The notes under the pieces were generated by a model, which had not been told where the DNA came from, ran no database searches, and worked only from the letters and a program-made list of their open reading frames with translations. Below are positions 43,818 through 51,966 of a stretch of DNA of 64,000 nt, one piece after another. The first letter of the stretch is position 1. Each line of letters begins with the position of its first letter. The stretch is taken from the NCBI GenBank assembly GCA_040902105.1, contig JBBDXW010000052.1, positions 62,001 to 126,000 of the forward strand, in the 5' to 3' direction. A program made the translations under genes and the position numbers. Source of the stretch: IDS-8 sp040902105 (lineage in GTDB: Bacteria; Pseudomonadota; Gammaproteobacteria; Steroidobacterales; Woeseiaceae).

Positions 43818-45749
43818 TTACGTGGCCATCCAGCAACCGCACGCGAGCGACAATCCTGCGTGCTGCGGTGATCGCTCATGCGCCATGCACATCGTGTGCG
43901 CGGCTGCGACCGTATGGGTCGCACCCGTGTGGCCCTCGCCGGTTCCCGCCTCAGGCTCGTAGTAGCCGCCGAAGCGATTCACGGGCGACCAGTCCGGGCT
44001 GGCAGCGGGCAGCGGCGGCGAGAGATCGCGGAACGGCTCACTGGCATGGACGATGTCTCCGCCGAGCAGCGTGATGACCGAAGTCAGACTCTTGATCGCC
44101 TCCTCCGCAACGGTCATGTAGTCCGCGGAGAGCACCGCGAGGTCGGCGAGCTGTCCGACCTTGATCATGCCTTTCTTCCCTTCCTCGTTGGAGAACCAGG
44201 TGTTCGCCTCGGTCCACAGGCGTAACGCCGTAGTGCGGTCAAGCCGGTTCTGCGGTGGATACATCGTCCACCCGCCGATCGTCCGTCCGCTGACCAGCCA
44301 GTGGAGCGAGACCCAGGGGTTGTAACTCGCCACGCGCGTGGCGTCGGTGCCCGCACCGAGCGGTGCCCCTGCCTCGAGTATCCGCCTGAGCGGCGGCGCA
44401 TTGGCGGCCATCTCCTTGCCGTATCGCTCCGCGAAATCCTCGCCCTGGTAGGCCATTCGGTGCTGCACGGCGATTCCGCCACCCATTGCCATTACCCGGT
44501 CGATGTTCCTCGGCGAGATGGTCTCCGCGTGATCGAAGAACCAATGCGTGCCTACCAACGGCACGTCGCGGTTCACTCGCTCCAACGCGTCGAGGGCGCG
44601 GCCGATCGTTTGGTCGTAGGTCGCATGCAGGCGGAACGGCCATTTCACCTGCGCCAAGTGGCGCACAACGCGCTCGAGATCCCTTTCCATGTCCGGCGAC
44701 ATCTCCGGGCGCGGCTCGCGAAAGTCTTCGTAGTCGGCCGCGGAGTACACGAGCATCTCGCCTGCACCGTTGTGCCGGTACAGGTCGTTGCCCTGCCCCG
44801 GCCTCACGATCCTTGCCCAACCCTGAAAGTCCGCGAGCTCCTCTTTCGGCTTCTGGGTGAAAAGGTTATAGGCGATTCGGACCGTCAACTGGTTCGCGCG
44901 CGCAAGGCGCTCGACCACCTCGTAGTCCTGTGGGTAGTTCTGAAAGCCGCCCCCGGCATCGATCACCGAAGTCACGCCGAGCCGGTTCAGCTCGCGCATG
45001 AAGTGCCGGGTCGAGTTTATCTGATCCTCGAGTGGGAGCTTCGGGCCCTTGGCGAGGGTCGCATAGAGAAGCGTCGCGTTCGGCTTCGCGATCAGCATCC
45101 CCGTGGGCTCTCCGCGCTTGTCGCGCTCGATGAGACTGCCAGGCGGATCCGGCGTGTCCTTCGTGATTCCGGCGGCGCGGAGCGCGGCGCGGTTGAGCAG
45201 CGCCCGGTCGTACAGACGCAGAATGAACACGGGCGTCTCCGGCGCTGCCGCATTGAGCTCTGCGAGCGTGGGCAAGCGCTTCTCGACGAACTGGTACTCG
45301 TTGAAACCGCCGATGACGCGCACCCACTGCGGGGGCGGCGTGCGGATCGCCTGTTCCCTGAGCATCCTCATGGCTTCGGCGAGCGAAGGGATGCCGTCCC
45401 AGCGCAGCTCCATGTTGTAGTTGAGGCCGCCGCGAATCAGGTGCGTATGGCTGTCCATCAACCCGGGGATCACGCGGCGGCCGCCGGCGTCTACCAGCTT
45501 CGTCCCCGAAGCAGCACGCTTCATGATATCCGCGTCATCGCCGACGGCGGCAAAGCGGCCGTCGGCAATCACGACGGCCGAGGCGTCGGGGTTAGATGGA
45601 TCGAGCGTCGTGATCCTGCCGTTCCTGATGATGAGCGTCGCCGGATTCTCCGCCGCCGCGCCGTTTCGGAGCACGGCGTACGCGGACCCCGCGGCGAGGG
45701 CCTTAAGCACATCCCGGCGATCCCAGTGTCCGCTCATCGCGCTGCGCAC
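43818..45749 (-). CDS. Tat-exported amidohydrolase, YtcJ-like
   Basis: This 643-aa protein has a twin-arginine-type leader (DRRDVLKALAAGSAYAV) and an amidohydrolase barrel. VIPGLMDSHTHLIRGG carries two His ligands, HATYDQTIGRALDAL and GTHWFFDHAET follow, and GAGTDATRVASYNPW supplies the Asp. It ends IKVGQLADLAVLSADYM. The start is GTG at 45749, 2 nt after the stop of the isochorismatase-like gene, with AGAAGAAG upstream; an ATG at 45737 is possible. It forms an operon with that gene, suggesting an exported hydrolytic pathway for amides. Confidence 0.85.
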   Translation of the reverse strand: MRSAMSGHWDRRDVLKALAAGSAYAVLRNGAAAENPATLIIRNGRITTLDPSNPDASAVVIADGRFAAVGDDADIMKRAASGTKLVDAGGRRVIPGLMDSHTHLIRGGLNYNMELRWDGIPSLAEAMRMLREQAIRTPPPQWVRVIGGFNEYQFVEKRLPTLAELNAAAPETPVFILRLYDRALLNRAALRAAGITKDTPDPPGSLIERDKRGEPTGMLIAKPNATLLYATLAKGPKLPLEDQINSTRHFMRELNRLGVTSVIDAGGGFQNYPQDYEVVERLARANQLTVRIAYNLFTQKPKEELADFQGWARIVRPGQGNDLYRHNGAGEMLVYSAADYEDFREPRPEMSPDMERDLERVVRHLAQVKWPFRLHATYDQTIGRALDALERVNRDVPLVGTHWFFDHAETISPRNIDRVMAMGGGIAVQHRMAYQGEDFAERYGKEMAANAPPLRRILEAGAPLGAGTDATRVASYNPWVSLHWLVSGRTIGGWTMYPPQNRLDRTTALRLWTEANTWFSNEEGKKGMIKVGQLADLAVLSADYMTVAEEAIKSLTSVITLLGGDIVHASEPFRDLSPPLPAASPDWSPVNRFGGYYEPEAGTGEGHTGATHTVAAAHTMCMAHERSPQHAGLSLACGCWMAT

Positions 45750-45751
45750 AC

Positions 45752-46507
45752 TTACTTCTTCTGTGCGGCCGCTTCCTGCGCCTTCTGATAGCTCTCCGCG
45801 ACGGCGGCGTAGTTCGGCGCTACCATGCCATACAGCCTCGCCAATTCCGCCGCGTCGGGACGGTTCCAGGTGCGATGAACCTCGCCGAGCACGGCGTTTG
45901 CCGTGGTCGGTATGACGCCGGCCTGGGCGAACCTTGTGAGCGTTGTTCGCGAGGCCAGCTCGCTCGGATCCCCGGACGCGTCCATGACCGCGTAAACCTT
46001 GTAGCCCGCAGCCTTGGCATCGAGGGCCGGGAACATCACGCAGACGCTGGTCCAGACGCCGGCAATGATTAACGTCTTCCGACCGGTCTTGCGCACCGTG
46101 TCCACGAAGTCCTGGTTGTCCCAGGCATTGACCTCGCCCTTGCGGGACACGTAGATCGCGTCCGGAGCTGCCTGGTGGATCTCGGGCATCAGCGGCCCGT
46201 TGGGCCCATCAGGCTCGGACGCGGACGTGATGACGGGAATCCCGTGCATCGTAGCGAGCTTCGCGAGCATCGTCGTATTCGCGCGCAGCTCGACAATGCC
46301 GATGTCCCTCACCGTCTGGAACAATCCAGTCTGGTGGTCGAGCAATAGCAAAACCGAGTCGGAAGGGTCGAGCAGCGCCTGGCCGCCACCGCTCGGCAGC
46401 ACGCTCGAGGAACGGGCCGCCTGGGCAAACGCGCTCGAGGAAAACGATACGACGGCGCCGATAACCAGGGCCACGGCGATCGCATTGAGAAATTGGCGAG
46501 CGGACAT
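45752..46507 (-). CDS. Exported isochorismatase-family cysteine hydrolase
   Basis: This 251-aa protein has a signal peptide (IAVALVIGAVVSFSSSAFA) and a cysteine-hydrolase fold. The catalytic Asp is in LLLLDHQTGLF, the Lys region is SRKGEVNAWDN, and the nucleophile Cys is in AGVWTSVCVMFPALDA. Relatives hydrolyse nicotinamide, carbamoyl-sarcosine or related amides. It is the first gene of a two-gene unit with the Tat-exported amidohydrolase. That both are exported suggests periplasmic processing of one substrate, which is inference. Confidence 0.88.
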   Translation of the reverse strand: MSARQFLNAIAVALVIGAVVSFSSSAFAQAARSSSVLPSGGGQALLDPSDSVLLLLDHQTGLFQTVRDIGIVELRANTTMLAKLATMHGIPVITSASEPDGPNGPLMPEIHQAAPDAIYVSRKGEVNAWDNQDFVDTVRKTGRKTLIIAGVWTSVCVMFPALDAKAAGYKVYAVMDASGDPSELASRTTLTRFAQAGVIPTTANAVLGEVHRTWNRPDAAELARLYGMVAPNYAAVAESYQKAQEAAAQKK

Positions 46508-46601
46508 GGGATAACCTCCAGGTTCACGCGAAGCCGCGTGCGCCTGGATTTCAACACAGCGCAGCCGGAGAATCCATTGCGAACGAAGCTATGCCCGCAC
46601 G

Positions 46602-46886
46602 CTATTCCGAGTCTGGGGTTGCGAAGGTGTGGTCGTCGAATCGGCACGGGCGCGTGAGCACGGCCATGTATCGGACCTGATCCACGCGAATATCTTCAGT
46701 CGTCCCGTCGTCGTGACGAATGACCAAAAACTCTGCGGGTGGCCTGACCGCCAGATCGACGGCTTTTCCTACGACGGTGCGTGCATCGCGCGTTGTGAGT
46801 TCAACGTCGTAGCGGTCCATGCAAGCTATCTCGAATGTCTCGTAGTCCGCACACGAGATTGGAACATAGTCACCTTCACGTGCCAT
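46602..46886 (-). CDS. Rho-binding antiterminator (Rof)-like protein
   Basis: This 94-aa protein has YVPISCADYETFEIACMDRY, which is the Rof signature (YxPIxCxxYDxLExAC), then EFLVIRHDDGTTEDIRVDQV. Rof (YaeO) binds Rho and inhibits termination. Rho-binding residues are not directly verifiable here. Divergent from it, about 170 bp upstream, is regulon motif S5. Confidence 0.8.
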   Translation of the reverse strand: MAREGDYVPISCADYETFEIACMDRYDVELTTRDARTVVGKAVDLAVRPPAEFLVIRHDDGTTEDIRVDQVRYMAVLTRPCRFDDHTFATPDSE

Positions 46887-47052
46887 GACTTGACTCCTTC
46901 CTCAACTAACCCCGATGTTGCAGCCATTTTATGGTTCTCGACTCTATTTCAGGACCGACACTGCTGTGGGCCATTTCATTCTCCAGCGGATGTGCTCGCG
47001 CCGCGGGCCGCTTCATCTGGGTCACAATTTCAACAGACTGCCGCTCACGATT

Positions 47053-47070
47053 CGATTGCACCATGGTATT
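47053..47070 (-). promoter_or_regulatory. Shared regulon motif, site S5
   Basis: The minus strand reads AATACCATGGTGCAATCG. It lies 83 bp before S6 in inverted orientation, in the region between the Rof-like gene (minus) and the molybdoenzyme operon (plus). It may act on either. Apart from S5 and S6, the 390-bp region 46887-47276 holds no recognised feature. Confidence 0.5.
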
Positions 47071-47152
47071 GCCCGGCATCTGCGCACCGGACGCTTTCGT
47101 CGTCCGTCGTCGAACGTCACTCATCGCGCTGACTGATACGAAGGTATCGACC

Positions 47153-47170
47153 AACACCTTCGTACAATCG
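47153..47170 (+). promoter_or_regulatory. Shared regulon motif, site S6 (molybdoenzyme operon)
   Basis: The site reads AACACCTTCGTACAATCG, with TCTGAT 15 nt downstream (47186-47191) and the operon ATG 106 nt downstream. A GATACGAAGGTATCG element just before it (47134-47148) is a near-palindromic half-site pair. Confidence 0.6.
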
Positions 47171-47276
47171 ATGGAGCTCTTCGCGTCTGATGGGATGGAT
47201 ATAGCGCGCATGCATTGCGTGCGAACGAGTCGCCACCAGATCGATGTGGCCAACCATTCCGGATCAGGAGGCTTTC

Positions 47277-47894
47277 ATGCACATAACGAGGGGTTTCAAA
47301 GGCAAAGCGCGCGCCGACGCTGCGACGCGAGACCGCGTGCCGCCCGGCCAGTTTGTAACGTCCGACTTCCCGATCCTGACGGCAGGGCCTACGCAGCGCA
47401 CGGGCCTGGATGATTGGACATTGTCATTTCAGCTCGATGGGAAATTGCTGGCGCGGTGGGATTGGAAGGAACTCGAGGCGCTGCCGCAGACCGAGATGAA
47501 AACGGACATTCACTGCGTCACCAAATGGAGCAAGCTCGACACTCGTTGGCGCGGTGTGACCATTGACGACCTGCTCCGGGCGGCCGGCCTCGCTGAATCG
47601 CCGGCGGGCTTCGTCATGGCCCACTGCGATGGCGGCTACTCCACCAACTATGCAATCGCCGACCTGATCGATAGCCGCGCAATGGTCGCAACGCATTACG
47701 AAGACTCACCGCTCCCGGCCTCCCACGGCGGCCCGGCTCGAATGCTCGTGCCGCATCTGTATTTCTGGAAAAGCGCCAAATGGATACGCCGGCTGGCGTT
47801 CAAGGAGCAGAACGTACCGGGTTTCTGGGAATCGCTCGGCGATCACCTCCGTGGCGATCCGTGGCGTGAACAGCGTTACTCAGGCGACGAATGA
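47277..47894 (+). CDS. Molybdopterin-dependent oxidoreductase, sulfite-oxidase fold
   Basis: This 205-aa protein has the sulfite oxidase/YedY Moco-domain pattern. The Moco-ligating Cys lies in DIHCVTKWSKLDTRWRGV, then AHCDGGYSTNYAIADL and PLPASHGGPARMLVPHLYFW follow. It lacks a visible signal peptide. AGGAGG 5 nt before the ATG at 47277 fixes the start. The next gene (ferredoxin reductase) overlaps by ATGA, so electrons probably pass between the two. Relatives reduce or oxidise sulfur or N-oxide compounds; the substrate here is unknown. Confidence 0.88.
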   Translation: MHITRGFKGKARADAATRDRVPPGQFVTSDFPILTAGPTQRTGLDDWTLSFQLDGKLLARWDWKELEALPQTEMKTDIHCVTKWSKLDTRWRGVTIDDLLRAAGLAESPAGFVMAHCDGGYSTNYAIADLIDSRAMVATHYEDSPLPASHGGPARMLVPHLYFWKSAKWIRRLAFKEQNVPGFWESLGDHLRGDPWREQRYSGDE

Positions 47895-48637
47895 ATAGCC
47901 TGCTGCGCTGGCTGCTCGCCACCGTCTCACAGCTTCACGAGGAAACGGCAGGCGTAAAAACGATCAGTTTCGACGTGCCGGGCTGGCGCGGACACGTGGC
48001 CGGGCAGCATGTGGACATCCGCTTGACGGCCGAGGATGGCTACGTCGCGCAGCGAAGCTATTCACTCGCGTCACCCGCAGGTCCTGACCCACGGATACAG
48101 CTGACGGTGGAGCGGGTGGACGATGGCGAGGTGTCGCCGTTCCTGCTCGATGAGCTTCGCGTCGGTGACAGCATCGAGCTGCGCGGCCCGATCGGTGGCT
48201 ATTTCACCTGGTCGCCGGGCACAGCGGGACCCTTGATGCTGATAGCCGGCGGATCGGGAATAGCCCCGCTGATGTCGATGCTGCGCACGCGCGCGCTAGC
48301 CTCGAGCCGCGCGCCGGCGCGCCTTCTATACTCGTCTCGATCGGAGCGGCACATCATCTATCGCGGCGAGCTCGACCGGCTGCATGGGGCGCGCGACGGC
48401 TTCATCCTTACGCATACGCTCACGCGAGAGGTTCCAGACGGCTGGACAGGCGAGCGGGGTCGTATTGGACGCACACCGCTGACGCAGCGAGGATTTGCAC
48501 CCCGCGAGCGGCCCCATGTCTTCGTCTGTGGCCCGACGCCATTCGTCGATGCGATCGCGGATCATCTGGTCGCGATCGGTCATGAGGAGTCGAGCATCAG
48601 GACTGAGCGGTTTGGACCCACCGGAGAGAGCAAATGA
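47891..48637 (+). CDS. Ferredoxin/oxidoreductase FAD-NAD(P) reductase
   Basis: This 248-aa protein of the ferredoxin-NADP reductase superfamily has FAD site RSYSLASPAGPDP and NAD site LMLIAGGSGIAPLMSMLRTR. The C-terminal VFVCGPTPFVDAIADHL is also typical. No [2Fe-2S] domain is attached. ATGA overlaps with the molybdoenzyme upstream and the DUF6510 gene downstream make a tightly coupled three-gene operon. It is the likely electron donor or acceptor of the molybdoenzyme. Confidence 0.88.
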   Translation: MNSLLRWLLATVSQLHEETAGVKTISFDVPGWRGHVAGQHVDIRLTAEDGYVAQRSYSLASPAGPDPRIQLTVERVDDGEVSPFLLDELRVGDSIELRGPIGGYFTWSPGTAGPLMLIAGGSGIAPLMSMLRTRALASSRAPARLLYSSRSERHIIYRGELDRLHGARDGFILTHTLTREVPDGWTGERGRIGRTPLTQRGFAPRERPHVFVCGPTPFVDAIADHLVAIGHEESSIRTERFGPTGESK

Positions 48638-48906
48638 TCGAGGATATCGTCCCGCTCGACGGGAACGCGGCGGCTGGTCGGCTGGGCCAGTTTTTCACAT
48701 TCGACGTGACGCTCGCCACGATCACCTGTGGCCACTGCGCCTTCGAAGGCCCACTGGCGGAGCTCCGCCTCTATGGAAGAGATGCCGCCATCGTACTTCG
48801 TTGTCGCCACTGCGACGCGGTGAACATTCGCATGCTGGAGACCGGGAGGTCGGCGAATCTGGATCTGAGCGGGACCGCCCGCATCACAACCAGTGCAGCT
48901 TCTTGA
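48634..48906 (+). CDS. DUF6510 family zinc-ribbon-like protein
   Basis: This 90-aa protein has four cysteines in two pairs (TCGHCAFEGP and RCRHCDAV), typical of DUF6510, a family encoded next to sulfite-oxidase-like and ferredoxin reductase genes. A small iron or zinc site is likely. Its overlap with the reductase gene suggests it belongs to the same complex. Its 3' end overlaps the convergent CorA gene by 23 bp. Confidence 0.85.
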   Translation: MIEDIVPLDGNAAAGRLGQFFTFDVTLATITCGHCAFEGPLAELRLYGRDAAIVLRCRHCDAVNIRMLETGRSANLDLSGTARITTSAAS

Positions 48907-49849
48907 ATCGAATATACAAGCCGAGGCAGATCGACGTCATCGCACCGGCCACGATCGCATATCGATAGGGCGCGTGCAGCCCTTGCATGCTCGGAAAGGT
49001 CATGTTGTAGATACCGGCGATGGCCGCGGGCACGCCCAAAATCGCTGCCCAGGCGGCGAGCTGGCGCGTAATGATACCTTGGCGTTGCTGTTCGAGCAGA
49101 CTGCTCGTCTCGAAGACCGTCCGAATGACATCGATCAGACCGCTCACCATGCCATCGAGACGTATGAGGTGATCGTGCACGTCCCTAAAGTAGGGTTTGG
49201 CCGCGGCACCGATGCACGGAATATCCAAATTGGTCAGCTTTCCGCATACGTCCGACATCCTGGTCAGCACGTGCTGAAAGTGAATGGCCTCGCGCCTCAG
49301 GCGAAACAGGCGGGTAATCTCGTCACGCTCGAGAAGCGCATCCTGCAGATGTTGTTCCATTGAGAGCACCTCGTCCTCGACCATCTGTACGACTGGGAAA
49401 TAGCCATTGACGACGAAGTCCAGAATGGCGTGCAGGATAAAGTCCGGCCTCACCTGGGTGGGCTTGGGTCCACTCTGAAATCTTTCGTGAGCGTGAGCAT
49501 GCCCGCAGTCGGCGGCATGACGCACCGTGATGATGTGGTGCCCGCTTACGAATGCGTCGATCTCACCATACTTGATTGCGTCGTTCTCCAGACGTGCGAC
49601 TTTCAGTACGACGAAGATCTGATCATCGTAGACATCGACTTTCGGTACCTGCGACGGATGCATCGAGTCCTCGACAGCCAGGCTATGTAGCCCGAACCGT
49701 TCCTGCAGCACCGCGAAGTCGCTGTCGACCGGATCGAGCACTTCGATCCAGATGAACTCTGATTTCCCGGACTGCGGAATGCTGGCGTCGAGCGCCACGT
49801 GTTCGATCACCTTGCCGTCCCGGAAGATGGCCGCTGTCACCTCACTCAT
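48884..49849 (-). CDS. CorA-family divalent cation transporter with variant GMN motif
   Basis: This 321-aa protein has the CorA cytoplasmic domain (FIWIEVLDPVDSDF, LGLHSLAVEDSMHPSQVPKV-like segment), a long helix, and two C-terminal membrane helices (LAAWAAILGVPAAIAGIY; YAIVAGAMTSICLGLYI). The hallmark YGMNF between the helices reads YNMTF here, so both the Gly and the Asn of the GMN filter are changed. That predicts altered ion selectivity or a non-Mg role. It converges on DUF6510 and diverges from EH4 across two regulon motifs. Confidence 0.85.
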   Translation of the reverse strand: MSEVTAAIFRDGKVIEHVALDASIPQSGKSEFIWIEVLDPVDSDFAVLQERFGLHSLAVEDSMHPSQVPKVDVYDDQIFVVLKVARLENDAIKYGEIDAFVSGHHIITVRHAADCGHAHAHERFQSGPKPTQVRPDFILHAILDFVVNGYFPVVQMVEDEVLSMEQHLQDALLERDEITRLFRLRREAIHFQHVLTRMSDVCGKLTNLDIPCIGAAAKPYFRDVHDHLIRLDGMVSGLIDVIRTVFETSSLLEQQRQGIITRQLAAWAAILGVPAAIAGIYNMTFPSMQGLHAPYRYAIVAGAMTSICLGLYIRFKKLHWL

Positions 49850-50033
49850 ACGTGCCTACTTTGTTGGTTCTACCGCTGACGACTTCCAGCGAAGATCGCC
49901 AGAGTCGACGTTAGCGCCTGGTATGCATTCCGGCGCCTGTCGAGCAGCCTGAATGCGCTGTCTCGGCACAGCAAAAGGAATGAGCCCGCGGTGGACCAGG
50001 GCGGCATATGACAGCAGACATGGGACTTCGCTT

Positions 50034-50051
50034 GTATTGCACCATGGTGTC
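50034..50051 (-). promoter_or_regulatory. Shared regulon motif, site S7
   Basis: The minus strand reads GACACCATGGTGCAATAC with the usual CGACC flank. It is the inverted partner of S8, 95 bp apart, in the CorA-EH4 intergenic region (49850-50236). That region otherwise shows nothing recognisable. Confidence 0.5.
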
Positions 50052-50145
50052 GGTCGAGATGCCCTGAAAACTGCCACTTCGATAGACACGTTGAGGAGAT
50101 CCACACGAAAGCGACCCGACGTATCCATCCCCCAAGGTATCGGGC

Positions 50146-50163
50146 AATACCATCGTCCAATCG
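50146..50163 (+). promoter_or_regulatory. Shared regulon motif, site S8 (EH4)
   Basis: The site reads AATACCATCGTCCAATCG, 73 nt before the EH4 ATG. TCTGAT follows after 20 nt (50184-50189), the same spacing as at S1. An inverted half site (GGTATCGGG) lies just upstream. Confidence 0.62.
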
Positions 50164-50236
50164 ACCCGCGTGCATGTCTCTGGTCTGATCATCCCACCGC
50201 ATATGCGCAACAACTTTTTTTGAACAAGGAGGCTTT

Positions 50237-51607
50237 ATGTCACTCGAGAAAGTGTGGCGCAGCCGCGCACGAAATCGCGACGGGGTTGCGGGCGCGGCCG
50301 CCGCGCTGACGGTGAGCCTATTCGTGTTCGTCAGTCCTGCCTACGGAGACACACAAATGACCGCCGCAACTACCAGATACGCAGCCGCAACTTCCGCGCA
50401 GCCGGCCGTAGCCGACGACAGCGCCATCCGTCCTTTTCGCGCCGAAGTTCCGCAAGCGGCGCTGGATGACCTGCGCCGGCGCATTGCGGCCACGCAATGG
50501 CCCGAAAAGGAGACCGTTGCAGATCAGTCGCAGGGCCTGCCGCTCGCAACGATGCAGGAACTCGCGCGCTATTGGGCGACGGATTACGACTGGCGCAAGG
50601 GCGAGGCGAAACTCAATGCCCTGCCGCAATTCATCACCAGGATTGATGGGCTGGACATTCATTTCATCCATGTTCGCTCTAGACATTCGAATGCGTTGCC
50701 ACTCATCGTCACGCACGGCTGGCCCGGCTCGATCATCGAGCAGCTGAAGATCATCGATCCACTCACCAATCCCACGGCATATGGCGCGAGCGCAGCGGAT
50801 GGTTTCCACGTGGTGATTCCGTCAATGCCGGGTTACGGGTTTTCGGGAAAGCCGACGACCACCGGCTGGGGCCCCGAGCGCATGGGACGAGCATGGGCAG
50901 AGCTGATGAAGCGGCTCGGCTACACCCGCTACGTCGCGCAGGGCGGCGACTGGGGTGCATTTGTCGTCGACCAGATGGGCTTGCAGGCACCTGAGGGATT
51001 GCTCGCCATCCACACTAACATGCCTGCCACCGTTCCGGCTGACGTCGACAAGGCTCTCAATGCCGGCAACCCGCCGCCCTCCGGACTTTCAGCCGAGGAA
51101 AAACGCGCGTACCAGCAACTGGTCCGGACATTCGAGCAGGTCGAATACGCTAGGATGATGGCCGCGCGCCCGCAAACGTTGTACGGCATTGCGGATTCAC
51201 CCGTCGGCCTGGCCGCCTGGCTGCTCGATCACAATGATGCGGATGGCCAGCCGGCCGCAGCGGTCGCCACAGCGCTCAACCGGACCACGAGCGCCACGGG
51301 TGAACTGACGCGTGACGAGATCCTCGACAACATCACGCTGTATTGGCTGACGAACACCGGGGTCTCTGCGTCTCGCCTCTATTGGGAATACAAAGGTGGT
51401 TTCTTCAACACCAAGGGCGTCTCCATCCCGGTGGCCGTGAGCGTCTTCCCTGGCGAGCAATACGAAGCCCCGCGGAGCTGGGCAGAACGGGCGTATCCAA
51501 AACTCATCCACTACAACAAGGTCGCCAAGGGCGGCCACTTCGCGGCGTGGGAACAGCCGCAGCTGTTCTGCGAAGAGCTCCGTACCGCGTTTCGATCGCT
51601 GCGTTGA
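50237..51607 (+). CDS. Epoxide hydrolase family protein EH4 (Sec-exported)
   Basis: This 456-aa protein has a basic N-region, a hydrophobic AAAALTVSLFVFVSP core and a likely cleavage after AYG (near residue 37). The EHN/epoxide hydrolase body follows: IRPFRAEVPQAALDDLRRRI, HGWPGS, GGDWGAFVVD nucleophile, VFPGEQY and KGGHFAAWEQP. About 20 extra residues (DADGQPAAAVATALNRTTSA) enlarge the lid compared with EH1-EH3. AAGGAGG 5 nt before the ATG. Motifs S7/S8 lie upstream and a decayed duplicate of its leader lies downstream. Confidence 0.9.
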   Translation: MSLEKVWRSRARNRDGVAGAAAALTVSLFVFVSPAYGDTQMTAATTRYAAATSAQPAVADDSAIRPFRAEVPQAALDDLRRRIAATQWPEKETVADQSQGLPLATMQELARYWATDYDWRKGEAKLNALPQFITRIDGLDIHFIHVRSRHSNALPLIVTHGWPGSIIEQLKIIDPLTNPTAYGASAADGFHVVIPSMPGYGFSGKPTTTGWGPERMGRAWAELMKRLGYTRYVAQGGDWGAFVVDQMGLQAPEGLLAIHTNMPATVPADVDKALNAGNPPPSGLSAEEKRAYQQLVRTFEQVEYARMMAARPQTLYGIADSPVGLAAWLLDHNDADGQPAAAVATALNRTTSATGELTRDEILDNITLYWLTNTGVSASRLYWEYKGGFFNTKGVSIPVAVSVFPGEQYEAPRSWAERAYPKLIHYNKVAKGGHFAAWEQPQLFCEELRTAFRSLR

Positions 51608-51612
51608 CAAAA

Positions 51613-51851
51613 AAGGAGGCTTTTATGTCACTCGAGAAAATGTGGCGCAGCCTGCGGGCGCGGCCGCCGCGCTATCTACTGGAGTACACGGCCAACGGAA
51701 GCGGCAGCCAGAGGGCGATCGTTTCCGGCTTATCAATCTCCTCATCACCGGGCACGGCGATGTGCCAACGAACGCGCGCCTCCGAATGAATGGAACCAGA
51801 CGCGCAAAACGGAATCCATCGGACGAAGGTATCGGCGCCACTTTCGTATAG
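51613..51851 (+). pseudogene. Remnant joining an EH4-type leader to a FixJ receiver fragment
   Basis: Bases 51613-51652 repeat the EH4 ribosome site and first codons (50226-50264) almost exactly (MSLEKMWRS versus MSLEKVWRS). Then, after loss of about 20 nt, GCGGGCGCGGCCGCCGCGCT matches EH4 again. The frame soon turns to unrelated sequence and stops at 51789. In another frame, LINLLITGHGDVPTNARLRM resembles the beta4-loop of FixJ receivers (FITGYGDVPMTVRAM in the gene at 24154). It looks like the debris of a second EH gene and an associated FixJ gene. Confidence 0.5.
51816..51833 (-). promoter_or_regulatory. Shared regulon motif, site S9
   Basis: The minus strand reads GATACCTTCGTCCGATGG, two mismatches from the core. 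It is the inverted partner of S10, 52 bp apart, upstream of msrB. The bases after it on the plus strand (ACTTTCGTATAGATTG) look like a further degenerate half copy. Confidence 0.5.
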
Positions 51852-51885
51852 ATTGAAGTGGTCCGGCGGTCCGCAAGGGTCGACC

Positions 51886-51903
51886 GATACTATCGTGCAA
51901 TGG
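51886..51903 (+). promoter_or_regulatory. Shared regulon motif, site S10 (msrB-msrA)
   Basis: The site reads GATACTATCGTGCAATGG with CGACC before it, 63 nt before the msrB ATG. A -10-like CATAAT lies about 25 nt downstream. Confidence 0.58.
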
Positions 51904-51966
51904 CGCGGTCATGCGCCTGCTGTGAGCATAATGGGTCAGGACAGGTAGCAACACGAGGACAAGCAC

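Noticed and set aside
44301..45788. 495-codon frame antisense to the Tat amidohydrolase
   Set aside because: No family features and an arginine/valine-rich composition typical of shadow frames; the sense gene is clear.
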